From Carnegiea gigantea (lineage: Eukaryota; Streptophyta; Magnoliopsida; Caryophyllales; Cactaceae), in contig JAKOGI010000364.1 of assembly GCA_029747015.1 (NCBI GenBank), positions 1 to 64,000 of the forward strand: DNA of 64,000 nt, written 5' to 3'. Within the stretch, counting starts at the first letter, position 1. Each line of letters opens with the position of its first letter. A program made the position numbers and the translations under genes. Shown one piece after another: positions 44,601-54,626 of the stretch. The notes below the pieces were generated by a model that was not told where the DNA came from, ran no database searches, and saw only the letters and a program-made list of their open reading frames with translations.

Positions 44601-45485
44601 TCCTAATTTTCCCCTGTTCCCCTCTAGGTTCCCTTCTTCTTCCCCCTTTCCCTATTGATCTCCATCACCTGTCCAAACAGTGGACCCCATATCTTCCAAT
44701 ATTTCATTACAAAACCCCAGAAATGCAAGTCCACAAAACCACTAGTTACTCATGCTTATCATAGCCGACAACAGCAGTTTGTTCTTTAGCCAAACAAGAA
44801 ATATAATTTTTCTTGACTACGAGGATGAATCATCAAATCAAATCAAATCAAGAAACTCAAAGAACTTACCATAGCAACATGCCCGACACTCTTTGGGAAA
44901 ATATACAAAAGATGGCCAAACAGAACTTTGAACATGAATGAAGGACAGGGTAGTTATATTTAGCTTTCCTCACTACAGCCACCACTGCCACTACCTGGTG
45001 ACTTCCATAAGGTGAAAGTCTGGAGCAATAAAGACATACACAGCTGACTCTACTATGAATGTTAAGAGGTCATAAACACCAATAAAAAAGAAACAGTTTC
45101 CCACCCTCAAGAAGAGAACTAAACTGGTGCCAACTTCGTTTACAATATTATTTCCCTAGGGCTTATTCCAACGGTTTCTAATTTCCGGAGTAACATGTTC
45201 CATCCAAATTGCAATCCTGATTTTCACACAAGTGGCTAAGCTAGTACAGCGAATACAAAGTTCCTTTTAGAACACAGGTTGACAGGTTCCAACTAGAATG
45301 GCCAAGCAGCGTGCCAGAAGGGGCAGGAGCCTTCCACAGAAACATAATTATATGTTCAATCTAATTACCTGAAACCTGATCTTAATTACATCCAAAGGCG
45401 ATGTAACTGTGCGAGAAATGCCACCAGAGATTGCTCCAGCAGAGGCATCAATCAATGCCCGTCTTAACTGACTGGGCTCCTCCAT
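32425..45485 (-). CDS. TPC: Mitochondrial thiamine pyrophosphate carrier, seven coding exons
   Basis: Member of the mitochondrial carrier family; the closest plant relatives I recognise are the thiamine pyrophosphate carriers of the inner membrane, which import ThDP for pyruvate and 2-oxoglutarate dehydrogenases. Coding exons (minus): 45485-45369, 43532-43416, 42918-42807, 42695-42568, 41571-41419, 33757-33611, 32643-32425. All introns are GT-AG; all junctions are phase 0 except exon 3/4, which is phase 1. The joined frame is 330 codons, close to the ~330-340 usual for plant TPCs. Each of the three repeats has its signature: [10 protein letters not shown] (exon 1), [11 protein letters not shown] (exon 4), [11 protein letters not shown] (exon 6). 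The C-terminus [20 protein letters not shown] fits the family. Intron 5 is 7.7 kb and full of transposons; no exon is damaged. Substrate is inferred from similarity; another nucleotide-type carrier is less likely. Confidence 0.93.
33611..33757 (-). CDS. TPC: TPC coding exon 6
   Basis: 49 codons, phase 0 at both ends; acceptor TTTAG, donor GTATAC. Contains [20 protein letters not shown] and the third carrier signature [10 protein letters not shown]. Confidence 0.93.
34051..34710 (+). repeat. Array LTR A
   Basis: 660 bp, starts TGATGCAAGAC, ends TCCTACATCA, with a TATA-like CTATATAAAC at 34311-34320. The following GTTTGAAGGTAGAG is a degraded primer site compared with the one after LTR C. Confidence 0.8.
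34711..36094 (+). mobile_element. Array internal segment 1
   Basis: Matches segment 2 (36391-37549) over GTAAACACCATCGTTCCCTTTT, CAATGAACCACAAATTTG, GCCAATTATAGGCGA and GACTTCTTTGAGA. Frames of 111 (34941-35276) and 88 codons (35309-35575) contain [17 protein letters not shown] and similar but no known domain. It may be the remains of a protein of the non-autonomous element. Confidence 0.6.
36097..36390 (+). repeat. Array LTR B, 5' part
   Basis: CGCAAGACAAGAATAATGG to ACTCTGATATATAAGAATC. It matches the first ~270 bases of LTRs A and C, then diverges. Confidence 0.7.
36391..37549 (+). mobile_element. Array internal segment 2
   Basis: Second copy of the internal region, shorter and interrupted by the 401-bp insertion at 36538. 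Related blocks at 36960-37440 correspond to 35330-35790 in segment 1. Confidence 0.6.
36538..36938. mobile_element. 401-bp insertion with 8-bp target duplication
   Basis: Flanked by perfect CTAATTAT (36530-36537 and 36939-36946). The left end CTATGTTACATGGACTC and the complement of the right end, CTTCGATACCCGTACTC, are imperfect inverted repeats. Absent from the parallel segment 1. The 8-bp duplication fits hAT-type transposition. Contains CACGGGACACTGTCC-like words near 36620 and 36855. Confidence 0.7.
37550..37959 (+). repeat. Array LTR C
   Basis: 410 bp, starts TGATGCACAAC, ends TCCTACATCA. TATA-like CTATATAAAC near 37801. Confidence 0.8.
37963..37975 (+). promoter_or_regulatory. Primer-binding site after LTR C
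   Basis: TGGTATCAGAGCC, perfect tRNA-iMet type, 3 bases after the LTR end. Confidence 0.85.
38143..38396 (-). repeat. Array LTR D, inverted 5' part
   Basis: The complement reads TGCAAGACAAGACTGATGG ... GAGATTTGGAATCTTAATC ... GTATTCAGTATCTTGTAG, the 5' part of the LTR in opposite orientation. Confidence 0.65.
38396..38592 (+). repeat. Array LTR E, 3' part
   Basis: GGTTAGTATTTTATCCTTTT to GCATCCTACATCA, the 3' half of the LTR in plus orientation, joined head-on to LTR D. Confidence 0.75.
39810..40198. repeat. Nested tandem duplications
   Basis: A 63-bp unit (CTAAGGTGACTCC ... CAGATATCCGTAAT) occurs at 40072-40134 and again at 40135-40197 with few changes. A wider, more diverged repeat aligns 39820-39960 with 39985-40130 (AGTCCAATAA, ACTGAACT, TAAGATATCAGTA, TCAAATATCCG / TCAGATATCCG). 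Confidence 0.75.
40351..41065. mobile_element. hAT- or MULE-like non-autonomous element
   Basis: Ends CATAGTTAC (40351-40359) and GTAACTATG (41057-41065) are perfect inverted repeats, flanked by CCCCAAAT on both sides (40343-40350, 41066-41073); the shared flank can be read as 8-10 bp. The interior contains GTTCCACGTTC-type repeats near 40988-41030 and a 68-codon frame without motifs. No transposase. Confidence 0.75.
41419..41571 (-). CDS. TPC: TPC coding exon 5
   Basis: 51 codons, phase 0; begins [13 protein letters not shown], contains [20 protein letters not shown], ends FKRWAM before GTATGA. Confidence 0.93.
41951..42252. repeat. Three-unit tandem repeat in TPC intron 4
   Basis: Units start at 41951, 42066 and 42157 with AACAAACTACCA and share GAAGC(T/C)GCAAAA, CTTAATA and ATCAATCACCAA. 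Lengths are 115, 91 and about 96 bp. Confidence 0.8.
42568..42695 (-). CDS. TPC: TPC coding exon 4
   Basis: 128 bases, completing a Glu codon split with exon 3. Contains [20 protein letters not shown], the second signature, and ends ASQGEPK before GTATTG. Confidence 0.93.
42807..42918 (-). CDS. TPC: TPC coding exon 3
   Basis: 112 bases: [20 protein letters not shown] through VSGSSKA plus one base. Acceptor TTACAG, donor GTTTGT. GFWRGN is the family's matrix-loop motif. Confidence 0.93.
43416..43532 (-). CDS. TPC: TPC coding exon 2
   Basis: 39 codons, [14 protein letters not shown] ... [10 protein letters not shown], phase 0; acceptor CTACAG, donor GTATCT. Confidence 0.93.
44290..44590. repeat. 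LTR-like stretch in TPC intron 1
   Basis: ATTATGTGGT occurs twice within 20 bases, then a promoter-like CTATATAGATAAGGGG and AATTGAGTAAAG before a CT-rich run, an arrangement common in Copia LTRs. Ends not found. Confidence 0.3.
45369..45485 (-). CDS. TPC: TPC coding exon 1
   Basis: 39 codons from ATG at 45485: [20 protein letters not shown] then [19 protein letters not shown]. The first carrier signature sits at the exon end, before GTAATT. The start is chosen because it is the first in-frame ATG after the 5' UTR acceptor and gives a typical short N-terminus. Confidence 0.92.
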
Positions 45486-45497
45486 CGTCTCTGAAAT

Positions 45498-46137
45498 CTG
45501 CCTTTCAGCTTCAAATTAGTTCCTGAAAACCCAAACCCAAGACAACATCCTTCCATCAACCATCACTAAACGTGAACTAACTTCATAATGTAACAATAAC
45601 AATAGAAAGAAGATGCCCAATACAGCAGAGCTCAGGGATGCCAACATGTACACAATCTTAGCGTCAAGTAAAGCCACTATTCCTGAAACACATACAATAA
45701 TATTCTTGAGGAAGTCCTGAAGAATCTAAACTAAAGCAAAGGAGGCAAATAGCCATTGAAGTCGAAGCAAAAAAACAAACACTGTCAAGGAGATAAATAA
45801 GCAGCGGAACACGAAAGTTGTCGGTAAACTCGAGCTCAATCCAATAACAAATTAGACCAAATCCAAGCAAAAGCAAAAGCAACAGCAACACATAGCTGGG
45901 GATGCTAATCGCAACAAACAGTCTACCACCATTGCACAAAGGTAGTTAAAAGAAAACCCCCCAATTCCGTACCCAAAATTAGGGTTTTCCGCCCAAATCA
46001 AATATTACCATTTTTTTCCGAAACGCGCAACGCAATTAATTTGACAAAAGAAGTTCCCACCTCAACTAATCAACGCAACCCCGCAAAAATTAAAGTAATT
46101 AATGGAATAAGGATTAGGTACCGGGCAGCAAGCCCAC
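45498..46137 (-). other. Probable 5' UTR intron of TPC
   Basis: A donor CAG|GTGGGC on the minus strand at 46138/46137 and an acceptor AAAGGCAG at 45498, 12 bases before the ATG, would define a 640-base leader intron. Inferred from splice-site sequence only. Confidence 0.45.
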
Positions 46138-46260
46138 CTGACAAGAGAGAAGAACTTTTAGGAGAAAGAAAATAACCGCCATGGACGTTTCCGAGAGGGA
46201 AGTACTAATAAGAGAACCCTCGCTTTTCCGCGTTGATTATTTTGCCTCCTTCAAAGTGCA
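46138..46260 (-). other. Probable 5' UTR exon and promoter-proximal region of TPC
   Basis: CT-rich on the minus strand (TTTCTTTCTCC, TTCTTCTCTCTTGTCAG), typical of plant leaders. A short ATG at 46183 (MAVIFFLLK...) would be an upstream ORF if transcribed. Confidence 0.4.
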
Positions 46261-46943
46261 GGATTTATCGTCGGCGCAATGTGCCCAGGTACCGTCATGC
46301 TTAAATCCTTTTTGCGTCTGTCAATTCAGTTAAAGAAAGAATAGACTTGGCCGGCAGAAAATTAAATAACGACTTGCCCAAATTAATTAATTGAATTAAA
46401 TTTACTCAGCCAACTTTTAAATCAGCGATTGGATGACCAATTCTTTGACCGAGTGATTCGAATGTTCCTGCAAACAATATTCCGGGCTAATCTTTCCTTT
46501 TCCTTTCAAATTTCCTAATTTTGACATGTTCTTAAGATTTGCCTGAATTTCTACAGCTTTGAAGGAGTCAACAAATTATATTGGACGATCAAATTCAACC
46601 AGGAAAAGAAAGCGAAAATTGGAAACCAATTAGAATTCTACCAAATATATGTTCAATTGCTAAGAAATTCAGTTGTGATCAATTCATGTTTAAGAAAAAG
46701 AAGGATATACACCTGCTAGTAGGAACTATCCTGTATAAAATTAAAAGATAGTTTAGATTGAGAGGATAAGATGGAATAAAATTGATCAAACAGGAGGGGC
46801 TTTAAATCAATCCAATTTTCGGACTGAAGGATTCAAATCAATGTCGCTTCGATCTTGGATTTGAAAGGTCCAAATCAATTTTGGCTGATATACAGAGAGA
46901 AGATGAAATGAAAAATTAGGACTGATTTTGAATCAATATTGTT

Positions 46944-46996
<53 letters not shown>

Positions 46997-47687
46997 TCTT
47001 TAACATAACCGAGCTATGCATATAAATCAATTGAGGCTCCAATCCAAAATCAATTGACAATGGATGAAGTAGTTTAATAGCTTATAAGCATATTCAAGGC
47101 CTTCTATTTTATCAATGTGGGATAACACCAATTTTCATATTTTTCATAAATGTTCTTTTTCTTTTTTTGCTTTCTCCTTCCCCTAATGATGTCTTTGAAT
47201 TTACAACAGTGGAGGGATGGAGGTAGAAAGACATGGGAGAGGGAGAAATTACTCAGAAATAGTGACTCCCAAATCAATGCATATATATATTGTGTTGTTT
47301 GGCCCTTTTATTTTGCTATGAGGCCATTGGCTATGGTGAACACTGTTAATGTCTGCAAGTAGTTTTTCCATTGTTGTGTTTCAATTTTTCAAACTAGTGT
47401 TTTTTTGTTTAATCAGACCAGTGTTAATATGCAAGACAATTTCAATGAGTAGACTTTTTTCAGCTAATCTTACCTTTGTGCATGAATAAAACAAGCAACT
47501 TTTTTGTCCGATTAGTTAAGGGCTAAAAAACTAGGATAAATGTCACCAAAATCACTTCTAAAACAACAAAAAAGAGATTGTTAAGTCACAATAAATTGGC
47601 AAGTAAAAGATTTCTAAAATCTGTTAATTTCTAAAAGTTTTGTCATCTCAAACAATTAATCACATCTGCCACAAAATGCTTAAAGAG
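46261..47687. other. Intergenic region upstream of TPC
   Basis: Apart from the AT microsatellite at 46948-46992 nothing recognisable. Short ORFs near 47150 are composed of low-complexity residues. Confidence 0.5.
46948..46992. repeat. (AT)n microsatellite
   Basis: About 22 uninterrupted AT dinucleotides. Confidence 0.95.
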
Positions 47688-47724
47688 TGTAACACCCCCA
47701 GCCCCTGGGGCTAGGAGTATTACA
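47688..47724. repeat. Terminal hairpin of the solo LTR
   Basis: TGTAACACCCCCAGCCCC (47688-47705) pairs with GGGGCTAGGAGTATTACA (47707-47724) at 15 of 18 positions. Confidence 0.75.
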
Positions 47725-48797
47725 TTTCCTTACTTCCTACTTAACTTCTGGGGCGAAACGAACAAATTTTCCCCTAAAAACTTACCGTTTTCAGGCTAAA
47801 AGCCTTATAATAAACCTCTATAATCAACAGAAGCGTAAAACATTATCAAATAAACTCAATGGCTACACGATGGAGTTTATAATTCAACGAGCAACTCGCT
47901 CAGAGTGCATCAAATAATATAGTTCATTAATACAGGAGAAGTGAAAGACACAACTCAACGATTCATACAATCGAAGTACTGGAGTTTACATCACAAAACG
48001 TAACTGATTCCAGCTAAAAGGACAACTGATAAATTAGATAGTTAGCTCATATGGTCATACAGAGCGATTCCTAAATCGAATGCATTACATGAACTAGAAT
48101 ACTTGTTTACAAACGTTTACAATTCTAGGAATGCATTACATGATTTCGTTAAACATATAAGACCTCTCTTCAAATGGGCACACATGACACCTTACAAGTA
48201 AGGATAAACTCCATCTTAGCATAAGTGACTTGGCTTCTAACTTGTTATAATGCACACCTGGGGAAAAAGGGGAAAGAGTAATGGGATGAGCAACCACACA
48301 CCCAGTGAGTATTCCCCGACTCCTTAAAACCAAAATCATTGCAGGCAGTAATTTCTTTAGTAGTCACATATCACGTATTCATACTTTACTATCATATTAG
48401 GCAATCATAATCCCCAAGGAAGGATTACTATCCGTAAACCTCATTCTAATTACTCAAACCCATTTTCAGGTCCCTAAATGACTAAATTCCTTTACTAACA
48501 AGCAGTCAAACACATAAGCTAGCAACAAGGCTAAGCACAGAACTTTCTTTTATAGGTTATGTGATATAATTCGTGATTTATACTTTATCTATCTAATTCA
48601 CTCATACAAGATGCTTAAACACATGAAGTAGGGATCATGCAAGGAGCTTCCTTTAGCTAAACATGTGCATTCAAACTCGCATGCTCGATGCACTATAAGA
48701 ATATGGCCACATATTACTTGAAATTGCATTCAACTATGCTTAGGAACCTTTTTCATTAAGCATTCATGGAAATTTTTTTTTCTTTCTTTGAAAACAC

Positions 48798-48896
48798 TTT
48801 GCTTAGCCTCCTTAGGCTCATAAAAACTCTTTTCTTAGCCTCTTGAGACTCATAAAGCTCTTTTCTTAGCCTCTTGGAGGCTCATATTCTTTAATA
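48798..48896. repeat. ~35-bp tandem repeat in the solo LTR
   Basis: CTTAGCCTC-TTGAG-GCTCATAAA-CTCTTTT recurs three times. Confidence 0.75.
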
Positions 48897-49969
48897 GAAT
48901 CTCTTTCGTATTGGTTCTATAATAACTCTTATAAGCTTTTCACATTTCATTCAATCTGACCTCTTAATGGCCCATAAAAACTTTCTTTCTTTCTGAAATA
49001 CTTAAAATGACAAAATGTCGACTGCTTTTTTTTGCTTATTAGGAAAATACTTCTGGTATAAGATCATTACAGGGTGCTGATTGGATGAGATCTATTTTCT
49101 AATCCCATAGTGAGACCTAACGCTCACGCTAAGCTCTTACTCATGGGATGGCAACATATAATATATTGGCCCATTACCCTCGTCAGTGTCTTCTAGGGTT
49201 TTCTAGTACCAGGACTTATTTTCTAGGCTAACATTATTCATATCATATTCTCCAAAGCATATTATCTTAGCCAATTTATAGCATATGGCTAGAACGACTA
49301 ATAAGTTTGCTACCTCTTACAGCGAAATCCCTTTTCATACATCGCACTCTCTTTTTATTTAAATTTCTTAGGGATTCCCCCATTCTAATCAGTTCACTTC
49401 CAAAACTGTATTTGTATAGTTAAAATAGGCCATCGATTGCTAATAACTATGGCTACTATTAGTTACAACCATAAAAACTTTCTTTTTCAAACACACCCTC
49501 ACTTACAAAATGAAACTTAATGACATAAAGGGAAGGGGGTTTGGACGCAACACATTCAAACACTTCATAATCAACTCAGCAGAATAAGCCACACATGACC
49601 TCGCAATCCACACGATTGCGGTTAATCACAACCCAGACTCCCTCCTCACACAACACCGACCACAAAGGACCTCAAAACTCTCATTAGTTCAATCTCAAGC
49701 CATCCGACTATTATGCCGATTTTCAATTCTATAATCATAGTATATTATCATGAAAGCTTATAAAGAAATGTGCAGTAGGGCTTATGCACTTACTTAAGCA
49801 AGCAGCACCATCCGGCGGTGCGCTACCGCAAGCATATATAACCACATATATATACACATCTATATTGCCTTAACTTGAAATGACGTTTAACGAACCAATT
49901 AAACCAATCAAGGCATGAACCTTATTTGCATTCATATTTCATAACAGAAGGTAAACATGTCATGTTCAC

Positions 49970-50285
49970 GTTGTTTTCAAGCATAATTTCACTAATTTAA
50001 CAAGCATCGATTAAATGCACGCTTAGGTCATTGCAAGGCCACTTTTAAGCAAAGATTAGCTAACTTTACATGCATCGTCTTAAGGCACTCTCAGGTGGTT
50101 CCCAGAACATCTTTGAACATGAACGACTCATTCAGCATACATCGACTTAGAGCACATCTAAGTTGTTTCGAAGCATACTTTTAAATATGATTGAACTCAC
50201 TTATCAAGCGACAAATCAAAGCATGCTTAGGTTGTTTCAAAGGTCACTTTTAAACACGAACTAGCCAAATTAGCAAGCATAATCT
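49970..50285. repeat. ~65-bp degenerate tandem repeat in the solo LTR
   Basis: Units share a CTTAGGT(T/C)-TT-C-AAG-CACTTTTAA-CA...GA-T-GCTAAC pattern, with five or so copies of decreasing similarity. Confidence 0.55.
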
Positions 50286-51391
50286 AGGCCTGAATTCAAT
50301 CAAACATGTTAAGCTATACATGCACATATATTCAATCGAACTAACATGCATAATCACTTCACAATTTCGGTCAGCCTAATCAACCTTAAACCAACATGCA
50401 TCTCATCTTAAGGGTTAAAACTTTTCGAAATTAATACTAATCTAGGAGGCGAGAAACATCCACCTGGACTCCAAGCTAAAGGACCCGATTTAGGCATTGA
50501 TGGGGCTGATTTGAAGTTGAGCCACCACCCATGCTTCTCGTGCGAATGCTACTACTGTGCTATCCTTCTTGGTCCCTCTCTTAGCCTTAATTTCTGGTCG
50601 TTAGAGTCCGGCCAAATCGCCAATGGATATGGTGGTCATGGCAATGCTCACAGTTCAAAACCCTAGCTTTCTAGACCCTTAACTTCCTGGGATTTGGTGG
50701 TCGCCGGACCCGAGCCATCGGTTGAAACGCCTTGCCGATGACACCTGGCTGTTGTCCCACCAGCGTCGACCACCACTGGCGCAGGTCCCTCTCTCACTCG
50801 ATCTCTCTTCTCTGCTCGCCCTTGCTAATCTAGGTTCGCCCTTGCGGCTCTCATATGAGCCACCTGACGGCTGGCGATGGCGCACCATTGGCCTCTCCCT
50901 CTCTCTCTCTCCCTCTCCTAGTGGTGAGCATCAGGGCTAGGGTTGAGAACCCCCCTTGCTCACGTGCATAAAAAGAAGAAGGGGGCTCAACCCCTTCTTA
51001 GTCCCCCCTTGTTTTTGTTTGTTGCTTGCCCATTCAACTAACATCGCTAGTCTAATCTTGTATCTCATATCCTAACCCGAATCGATGACACGACCCTTTG
51101 TCGATTATTCGATCCCAAATACATCAAGGTTCGATTTAATAAACCTCAAAACTAATTTTAAGGTAAACAACCTAATCGTATTCAGGAAATGACTAAATTA
51201 AACTATCGGCACAATTTAGCACGAATTAAATTTCAAAACTAATAATAACAATAATAATCCTCTTTTTAATAAAATTATCACTAAAGCAAGCACATCGATA
51301 TTGATCTAACGTAACTAAAATAATAAAATACGATTTGTAATATCAAGAAACAGGCTAGAAAGTGCGGGTGTTACAAAGAGTCTATTTGGAT

Positions 51392-51742
51392 TCAATGCAT
51401 TGCTTGATTTTCAAGTGTCTTCCTTAAACTTCTTGTAGTCCTGCTTACTACTGGAATTCCATCCCTAACTACACAAGGACCTAGTTGTCTATCCAACCCC
51501 AAGCTTTCTTGCAGAATCTCAGTAGAAGCAGAATAATGTTTGACAATCTCTTGATCCTTGTCTTTAGTGCTAGAGTACTTACCAATGTTCAACTTCTTTG
51601 GCTTAATAGGAATGCAACTGATAGAATGTTCAGGCTCCTCAATATCGTCGATAAAAGACCTTTTTATAATGTAATTCCTAGCTCTCCTATACTTATAGCA
51701 GAATCCTTATCCAGATGTAGGCAACCTTACCTTTTCAGACAT
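51392..51742 (-). pseudogene. Unrecognised basic ORF with one internal stop
   Basis: From ATG 51742 the minus strand is one frame of 117 codons ending TGA at 51392-51394, with a single TAA at 51707-51709 (codon 12). Segments: MSEKVRLPTSG, stop, YKYRRARNYIIKRSFIDDI, SLGLDRQLGPCVVRDGIPVV and TTRSLRKTLENQ. Composition is protein-like (balanced charge, no low complexity) but I do not recognise the family. A solo LTR lies 16 bp beyond the stop codon. It could be the last exon of a split gene whose upstream exons lie beyond 51742, or a processed remnant. Confidence 0.4.
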
Positions 51743-51799
51743 CTCCACTCTCAGATATGCCGATTCCAAGGGACCCACATAAATTTATAATTATAATTT

Positions 51800-52055
51800 A
51801 ACTATAATTTGGATAGACACAATGTAATAAAAGAAATACTTAAAACAACATATAAGCATAAAAACATCATAATAGAGGTAGGTACCATACTTTAAACAAT
51901 CGGCGTTGGGATACTAATAACTCTATTGAGTAGAGGATAATATTAATACACAAAAATACTACAAATGCTAGTCAAAAAAATATAGCCAACACCACACACA
52001 ACATATTTCTACCATTCAACAGGCAAAGGCAAAGCCAATAAGCTAGCTACATATG
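51800..52055. other. AT-rich spacer
   Basis: Nothing recognised. Confidence 0.4.
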
Positions 52056-52059
52056 GTCA

Positions 52060-53316
52060 ACAACCTTAATGGTCGCCATCCACAGACTCCTATCTTGAAC
52101 CATGCCTTCCGTTACCCATGAAGATTTCAAATCATGCTTTATCACCTCATTCCAGCTTTTCTTAAGTCGTTCTCTTCCTTTGTACATTCTTAAAGGTTAA
52201 TCATCTCACATCTTCTCACAAGTGCATCCCCACTCCTCCTCTTAACATGACCAAACCATCTAAATATAGTTTCTCATCTTATCTTTATAGGTGCACTTTA
52301 ACCTTGCTTCTAATCACCTCGTTCCTAATCCTATTTAACTGCATATGGCCGGATATCCACCGAATCACCCTTATCTCTACTACCAACAACATTTGAACTT
52401 GTATCATTTTTATTGTCAACACACAATGTCATATAACAATACTGGTCTAACTACCATGCGATAAATTTTGCCTTTTAATCCTATCAATAACCTTTTGTCA
52501 CACAACATTCCTTAAGCATTCTTCCATTTTTGCCATCCCACTTTCATACAACGGTTAATGTCCTCGTCAATATTCCATTTCTTTTTAATGATTGAGCCCA
52601 ATATATTTAAACTTTTTAATATCAGCTATTATTACCCCATCAATGGTGACTTCTTCACTGCCATCTTCTCCTTTATTAAAACTATACCATAAATCTTCAG
52701 TCTTTTATTTACTTAATTTAAACCTTCTAGACTCTAGGGTATGTTTCTATCGCTCCAACCCAATGCTAACTACATTTCTAATCTCATCGATAAGAATAAT
52801 ACCATCCACAAATAGCATACATCGAGGTGCCTCATCTTAGATCTCTTTAGTAAGTTCATATATTACACAATCCAAAAGAAAAGTACTTAGAGTTGATCCC
52901 TAATGTAGTCCAATATCAACTGGAAATTCATTTGTGTCTCCTTGGAAGGTCCTAACGCTCGTCTTAACCTGCTCCTACTTATCTTTAGTAACTTGAATAT
53001 GTGCAATCAACACTCTTTTCTTCTCCAAGCACCTCCATCACACCTTGCACAGTACTCTATCATAGGCTTTCTCTAAGTCTCTAAAAACCATGTGAATATC
53101 CTTGTTTCTATCCCTATACAATTCCACGAGCATTTCAAGGGGGTGAATTTTCTTTGTGGTCGATATACCAGGTATAAAATCAAATTGATTCTCTAAGATT
53201 GAAATATCCTTTGTCAACCTATGTTCGATCATCCTTTCCCATAATTTCATAGTGTGGCTCGATCGCCCTTTCCTTCGCCTTAATTTTTGAAGATCTAGGA
53301 CTATGAAATGGCACAA
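52060..53316 (-). pseudogene. RTE-type LINE reverse transcriptase remnant
   Basis: The minus strand 53316-53038 reads HTMKLWERMIEHRLTKDISI, ENQFDFIPG and DIHMVFRDLEKAYDRV, the start of the RT domain of plant RTE-like LINEs. Downstream pieces include GDTNEFPVDIGLH, CMLFVDGIILIDE (catalytic FADD changed to FVDG), LESRRFKLSK, EVTIDGV, FKYIGL and RWISGHMQLNRIRNEVI. Many stops. The 3' end reaches about 52060. Confidence 0.85.
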
Positions 53317-53319
53317 AAT

Positions 53320-54418
53320 AGCCCCAGAAGCACGATACTATACTGAAGGCGATAGTCCACTATAATCAAAGAACTCATAGGAAAATTTCAATTATCATTA
53401 TCAGCCAAACTCTAGCAAGATATCAATCACGTTCTCAAGTCCATCTCAAATATATTTGAAAATAGAGTCAATTGAGTAAGTAAAACATTATATTAATATT
53501 GACGTCCATGATTGTATCCTTGATAGTTTTTTTTTTTGGTTGGGAAAAACAAAAAAAAAAGTATATAATTTCCCAAAGCTAAAGTGAATAGTACTCGATA
53601 GTTAGAACACAAAATCACTCCACTCTGCAACAAACCACTCGACGTTAAAATGAACAATAAACTAGATTTATCTAACAATTGTATCCACACTCCTTCACCT
53701 CTATTGAAACCGCCTTAAATCTCTCTGCTTCTAAGTTTTCTGGACTGTTTCAGCTAGAAGAGTTGTTTTTCACTTACAAGACTGTGAATTCCCTCTACAC
53801 TTGGTAACAATTAGCAAAACACCTCACCTTTCTTCTCAAACTACATCACCTTTATCTCTACTTTGTCTATGTAAGAATCCTGTTCCAAATGACACTAGAT
53901 ATAGGGAATTGAAAAAGGAGGATGTTATAGTTGTCGAAATTAACAAAACACAAACTGCAGATATCTTGCACCATAATTCCCCTCTTGTGACGTAGTGCAC
54001 CCTAGATTCCACTAATCTATCTTAAGCTCCAACTAGAGGATCAAGCTAGGTCTATCCCAACTTCAACTCTTCCACTCTAGCTTCCACCGTAGCCCCTTGC
54101 ATTAAAATGTTAATTACACTTCCTTAAGCTGAGACATCCATCAACATGACAATGAATCATCTAACCCTTAGCCTCATTGAGACCTCCTACTAATTGAACA
54201 AACTCATCTCTTAAATTCACAATTATTTTCCACCCAACATACATCCTCAACGCGAATATGAATACAAAAGAAATCCATAATGTCTAACGTATAAGTCTTG
54301 GCCCACTTTGTAAAATCTTCCATATCCATCTACAATATGAAACTTTTGTGAAATTCAACCCCACACATTATAAAGGTTGGAAAACATTTTTCTAGCTCAC
54401 AAATGTCATTCTCGTAAT
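53320..54418. other. Spacer
   Basis: No supported gene or element; short open frames at 53493-53690 and 53801-53995 lack motifs. Confidence 0.45.
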
Positions 54419-54626
54419 ATCATAGCTATGGGTGTTCACCGGTCCAAGATCAGACCGGACTGGACCAGACCGCCTTAGACCGAAGACCGAATAATGGGCA
54501 AAGTGAGGATCAAAGACCGGACCGATTTTCGATCTATCCGGACTGGGATCAGACCGGACCGAAAACGAAGACTTGCTTCTACTTTTATTCACTTTGTGGA
54601 TGTTATCCATTATCTTTTGTGTTTAA

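Larger units (their letters stand above)
47688..51375. mobile_element. Solo LTR of 3.7 kb with perfect target duplication
   Basis: Starts TGTAACACC and ends GGTGTTACA (inverted terminal sequence with TG...CA), flanked by AAGAG on both sides (47683-47687 and 51376-51380). No primer site, polypurine tract or second copy lies in the window, so this is a single LTR left by recombination. Length fits the long LTRs of plant Gypsy lineages such as Ogre/Tat or Tekay; the lineage is not determined. The interior is non-coding with tandem repeats. The strand of the parent element is unknown. Confidence 0.85.

Noticed and set aside
45664..45939. 91-codon minus-strand frame with hydrophobic stretches upstream of TPC exon 1
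   Set aside because: Lies within the predicted 5' UTR intron, has no motif and no matching splice frame.
48798..48896. Regular short repeats considered as a CRISPR-like array
   Set aside because: Units are contiguous with no unique spacers, and the context is a plant LTR.
50679..50940. Overlapping frames on both strands in a GC-richer part of the solo LTR
   Set aside because: Inside a defined LTR, antisense to each other, with a CT dinucleotide run; no motif.
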